A stretch of 26,292 bases of DNA. Source: DATKMS01 sp041497995 (GTDB lineage: Bacteria; Desulfobacterota; Binatia; HRBIN30). This document shows positions 23,269 through 26,292 of the stretch, piece after piece; positions within the stretch are counted from its first letter, which is position 1; every line of letters begins with the position of its first letter. The DNA lies in NCBI GenBank assembly GCA_041497995.1, contig JBGQHM010000050.1, positions 1 through 26,292 of the forward strand, read 5' to 3'. Position numbers and translations under genes: made by a program. Below the pieces are notes generated by a model. It had not been told where the DNA came from. It made no database searches and worked only from the letters and a program-made list of their open reading frames with translations.

Positions 23269-25008
23269 ATGCGTCGACTATGGACTTACCTGCAGCGCTA
23301 CCGTCGGCGCTACGCCGTCGGTGGTGCTTGCCTTTTGGCCACGGCGACGCTGGCGATGATGGTGCCGTATCTGCTGAAGCGGGCCATTGATGCAATCGGT
23401 CACGGGGGGACGTGGCGCCAGGTCTCCGTCTACGCGCTGCTGATCGCTCTGATTGCTCTCGTCCAGGGTGTCGTGCGGACGTTCTCGCGCGCGCTGATCT
23501 TCAATGTCGGACGTGACGTCGAGTACGATCTGCGCAACGATCTGTTCGCCCATCTCCAACGCCTGCCGCTCTCGTACTATCATCAGCAATACACCGGCGA
23601 TTTGATGTCGCGGCTGATCAACGACGTCACCGCCGTACGCATGCTGCTCGGTCCCGGCATTCTCAACTTCGTCAACACTCCGATCTACTACCTCTACGGC
23701 ATCGGCATCATGCTGACGCTGGACCCGCGGTTGACCGTGGCCGCGTTGCTGCCGTATCCGCTCCTGCTCATTCTAGTGAAGCGCTACAGCCGTCGCCTCA
23801 TGGAGTACACGCTGCGTGTGCAGGAAGGGCTGGCGGAGATGAGCAGCCGCGTGCAGGAGAACCTCAGCGGCATCCACGTCGTGCGCGCCTACGCCTGCGA
23901 GGCCGGTGAAACCGACGCGTTCGCAACCCTCAATGAACGCTTCAAAGCGCAGAGCCTGCTGCTGGCAGGCGTCCGCGGGCAGATGATGCCGATCATGAAG
24001 ACCGCCGCCAGCGTCGGGACGCTGGTGGTGCTGTGGTATGGCGGCGTCGAGGTCATCAAGGGGCGCTTGAGTCTGGGCGATCTGGTTGCCTTCATCGGCT
24101 ACCTGAACCTTCTCGCGTGGCCGACGATGGCGATGGGCTGGATGCTATCGATCCTGCAACGCGGTCGCGCCGCGATGCAGCGCTTGGAGCACATCTTCGG
24201 GATCGAGCCCGACATCCGCGACGCCCCGGATGCCGCGCCGCTAGCGGCAGTGCGCGGTCAGGTCGAGTTTCGCAACGTCGATTTCGCCTACCGCGTTGCC
24301 GGCAATGGACACCAGGTGCTACACGGCGTGTCGTTCCGCATCGAGCCGGGACAAAAGCTGGCGTTGGTCGGGCGTACGGGATCGGGCAAGAGTACGGTCG
24401 CTGCGCTCCTGCCTCGCGTGTTCGATGTGAGCGGTGGGCAGATCTTGGTCGACGGGCGCGACGTGCGCTCGCTGCCGCTGGCGCAGTTGCGGCGCAGCAT
24501 CGGTTTCGTCTCGCAGGATCCGTTTCTCTTCTCCACCACCGTGCGCGACAACATCCGCTTCGGCGTCGACAACGCCGACGACGCCGCAATTCGCCGCGCG
24601 GCGGCCATCGCCGGTGTTGCCGACGAGATCGAGGCCTTCCCCCGTGGCTACGACACGGTTGTCGGCGAGCGCGGAGTCACGCTCTCTGGCGGACAGAAAC
24701 AGCGACTGACGCTGGCGCGTGCAGTGCTCGCCGATCCCCCGATTCTGGTGCTCGACGACGCGCTGTCCAGCGTGGATACCCGCACCGAGCGGGCCATCCT
24801 CGGGGCGTTAGAAAACGTCATGTGTGATCGCGCCGCCATCATCATCGCGCACCGCATCTCGACGATTCAGGATGCCGATCTCATCGCCGTGTTGGATGAT
24901 GGGCACATCGTTGAGATCGGCGACCACGAGACGTTGCTGGCGCGCGATGGCATCTACGCCGATCTCTTCCGTCAGCAGCGCCTCGAAGAGGAGATCGCCG
25001 AGCTATGA
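23269..25008 (+). CDS. ABC exporter half-transporter with degenerate Walker B (heterodimer subunit 1)
   Basis: A 579-residue type IV ABC exporter half: six-helix transmembrane domain (about 1-310) and nucleotide-binding domain (about 330-579). Seen: Walker A GRTGSGKST (G368-T376), Q-loop VSQDPFLFS, signature LSGGQ (472-476), Walker B ILVLDD with D497 where the catalytic Glu normally stands, D-loop SSVD and switch His in IIAHRIST. Asp at that place is the mark of the non-hydrolysing site contributor in heterodimeric exporters (TM287, BmrC). The following gene overlaps by ATGA and encodes another half-transporter, which supports a heterodimer. No ribosome site is visible before ATG 23269. The substrate (drug, lipid or peptide) cannot be told; an MsbA-like lipid flippase is less likely because of the degenerate site. 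Confidence 0.93.
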   Translation: MRRLWTYLQRYRRRYAVGGACLLATATLAMMVPYLLKRAIDAIGHGGTWRQVSVYALLIALIALVQGVVRTFSRALIFNVGRDVEYDLRNDLFAHLQRLPLSYYHQQYTGDLMSRLINDVTAVRMLLGPGILNFVNTPIYYLYGIGIMLTLDPRLTVAALLPYPLLLILVKRYSRRLMEYTLRVQEGLAEMSSRVQENLSGIHVVRAYACEAGETDAFATLNERFKAQSLLLAGVRGQMMPIMKTAASVGTLVVLWYGGVEVIKGRLSLGDLVAFIGYLNLLAWPTMAMGWMLSILQRGRAAMQRLEHIFGIEPDIRDAPDAAPLAAVRGQVEFRNVDFAYRVAGNGHQVLHGVSFRIEPGQKLALVGRTGSGKSTVAALLPRVFDVSGGQILVDGRDVRSLPLAQLRRSIGFVSQDPFLFSTTVRDNIRFGVDNADDAAIRRAAAIAGVADEIEAFPRGYDTVVGERGVTLSGGQKQRLTLARAVLADPPILVLDDALSSVDTRTERAILGALENVMCDRAAIIIAHRISTIQDADLIAVLDDGHIVEIGDHETLLARDGIYADLFRQQRLEEEIAEL

Positions 25009-26292
25009 GCGTCGCGAGCCCGACGGCTGTTGCCAAGCCGCAACGCGCGGCTGGGATGGCCGATGAGGTCGCCCTCGGCAAGGCCTACGACGCGCGCCTG
25101 ATCCGTCGCCTCTGGATCTACATTCGGCCGTACCGCCGTGACTTCTGGCTAGCGATGGCGTGCCTGCCCGCCACATCGGTGTTCGTCTTGGCGCAGCCGT
25201 ACATTCTGAAGGTCGCCATCGATCGGTACATCACGCGTGCCAACACCGGCGGTGTCGCCATGATGGGCGGCTTGTACGCGCTCGCAATGATCGGCGAGTT
25301 CATCTTCATGTACCTGCAGTACTACCTGACGATGTTGGTGGCGCAAAAGAGCCTCGCCGACCTCCGCATCGATATCTTCGCGCACATCCAGCGCTTGGAG
25401 GCAGCGTTCTTCGACCGCAACCCGGTGGGCCGGCTCGTCACCCGTATGACCACGGACGTCGACGTCATCAATGAGATGTTCGCCGCCGGTGCCATCACGA
25501 TTCTCATGGATGTCGTCACGTTGCTCGGCATCGTTACCATCATGCTCGCCATCGATTGGCGGCTCGCCATCGTCAGTTTGGCGCTGTTGCCGGTGATGGC
25601 CGTTGCCATCAACTTCTTCCGCCTCAGGGCGCGACACAGCTACCGCCTGATTCGCGAGCGCATCGCGCGCATCAACGCCTACCTGCAGGAGGCCATCTCC
25701 GGAATGATGGTCATCCAACTCTTTGGACGCGAAGATGCAACGTTCCGCGAGTTCGATCACTTCAACAACGCGCACCGCGAGGCGAACCATTGGTCGAACA
25801 TCTACGAAGCATCGCTCTTCTCCTTGGTCGAAGCAGTTAGCAGCGTCTCCTTCGCGCTCATCGTCTGGTATGGCGGCGGGCAGATTCTCGGTGGTATCCT
25901 GGCATTCGGTACGCTCGTGGCGTTTATCGAGTACGTGCAAAAGTTCTTCGTGCCTTTGCGTGATTTCTCGTCGAAGTATGCGGTCATGCAATCCGCCATG
26001 TCCGCCGCGGAGCGCGTCTTCGAGTTGTTAGATACGGCGCCGGCCATACGCAATTCGGCGACGCCACACGTGCCGGCCGTGCCGTTGACCGGCCGCGGCC
26101 GCATCGAGTTCGACCATGTCTGGTTCGCTTACAAAAGGGATGACTGGATTTTGCGCGACGTGTCGTTCACGGTCGAGCCTGGCGAGAAGATCGCCATCGT
26201 TGGCGCCACCGGAGCGGGGAAGACGACGATCATCAAGCTGCTGAATCGCTTCTACGACGTGCAGCGCGGTCGCGTCCTTGTCGACGGCGTCG
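25005..26292 (+). CDS. ABC exporter half-transporter (heterodimer subunit 2), 3' truncated
   Basis: The frame is open from ATG 25005 to the window end (429 codons), so the gene is cut by the edge. A 30-residue hydrophilic N-terminus (MSVASPTAVAKPQR...) is followed by an ABC-exporter transmembrane domain with LWIYIRPYRRDFWLAMACLP, FFDRNPVGRLVTRMTTDVD and LQEAISGMMVIQLFGRE, which is TM288/BmrD-like wording. The nucleotide-binding domain starts near residue 365 (IEFDHVWFAY), with Walker A GATGAGKTT (G400-T408). Walker B and the signature lie outside the window. The start overlaps the previous stop (ATGA), implying coupled translation and a 1:1 partner. I expect a canonical catalytic Glu here. 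Confidence 0.93.
   Translation, partial: MSVASPTAVAKPQRAAGMADEVALGKAYDARLIRRLWIYIRPYRRDFWLAMACLPATSVFVLAQPYILKVAIDRYITRANTGGVAMMGGLYALAMIGEFIFMYLQYYLTMLVAQKSLADLRIDIFAHIQRLEAAFFDRNPVGRLVTRMTTDVDVINEMFAAGAITILMDVVTLLGIVTIMLAIDWRLAIVSLALLPVMAVAINFFRLRARHSYRLIRERIARINAYLQEAISGMMVIQLFGREDATFREFDHFNNAHREANHWSNIYEASLFSLVEAVSSVSFALIVWYGGGQILGGILAFGTLVAFIEYVQKFFVPLRDFSSKYAVMQSAMSAAERVFELLDTAPAIRNSATPHVPAVPLTGRGRIEFDHVWFAYKRDDWILRDVSFTVEPGEKIAIVGATGAGKTTIIKLLNRFYDVQRGRVLVDGV

Noticed and set aside
25149..25991. 280-codon minus-strand open frame near the window end
   Set aside because: It is antisense to the second ABC half-transporter, whose transmembrane domain and Walker A are clear in the plus frame.
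1..26292. CRISPR arrays, insertion sequences, integrases, tRNA or rRNA genes, toxin-antitoxin pairs
   Set aside because: I saw no regularly spaced repeats, terminal inverted repeats with a transposase, or RNA-gene signatures in either strand by reading.

Overview
The window is GC-rich, densely coded DNA from a Gram-negative bacterium. LptD, a lipobox lipoprotein, signal-peptide proteins and a SPOR-domain protein imply an outer membrane. The argS-SPOR neighbourhood, the diiron and P450 oxygenases, and a family of secreted paralogues that I associate with uncultivated delta-type lineages (for example Candidatus Binatota) suggest such an organism. That placement is inference from gene content; there is no rRNA or tRNA gene in the window to confirm it.

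Layout. (1) 1-6013, accessory metabolism: the 3' part of a ferritin-like diiron protein converges on a cytochrome P450 gene. The P450 promoter region carries a TetR-type palindrome. Divergent from the P450 is a four-gene run: an Alvin/YfhL-type ferredoxin fused to a membrane region and a small-heat-shock-protein-like domain; a FabH-like ketoacyl synthase missing its usual catalytic Asn; a second FabH-like protein with an intact triad; and a RimI-type acetyltransferase. (2) 6197-18636, a long co-directional run: argS, a membrane-anchored SPOR protein, the complete tryptophan pathway in the order trpE-G-D-C-F-B-A, folC and lptD, mostly with overlaps or gaps of a few bases. (3) 18637-23151, an envelope locus: two paralogous secreted proteins on the minus strand with a strong terminator, diverging from a seven-bladed FG-GAP propeller lipoprotein that has its own terminator. 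(4) 23269-26292: two ABC exporter half-transporters with a 4-base overlap. The first has Asp in place of the Walker B catalytic Glu, as in heterodimeric exporters of the TM287/288 and BmrCD type. The second runs off the window end.

How the parts fit. The trp genes supply every step from chorismate to tryptophan and share a transcript direction with arginyl-tRNA charging, folate polyglutamylation and LPS assembly. The accessory oxidation genes (diiron protein, P450, ferredoxin) next to a ketoacyl-synthase pair would suit oxidation or condensation of a lipid-like acyl substrate, but the sequence does not identify one. The least explained parts are the ferredoxin/membrane/Hsp20-like fusion, the asymmetric synthase pair, and the secreted paralogues facing the propeller lipoprotein. 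I saw no CRISPR array, insertion sequence, integrase, tRNA or rRNA.
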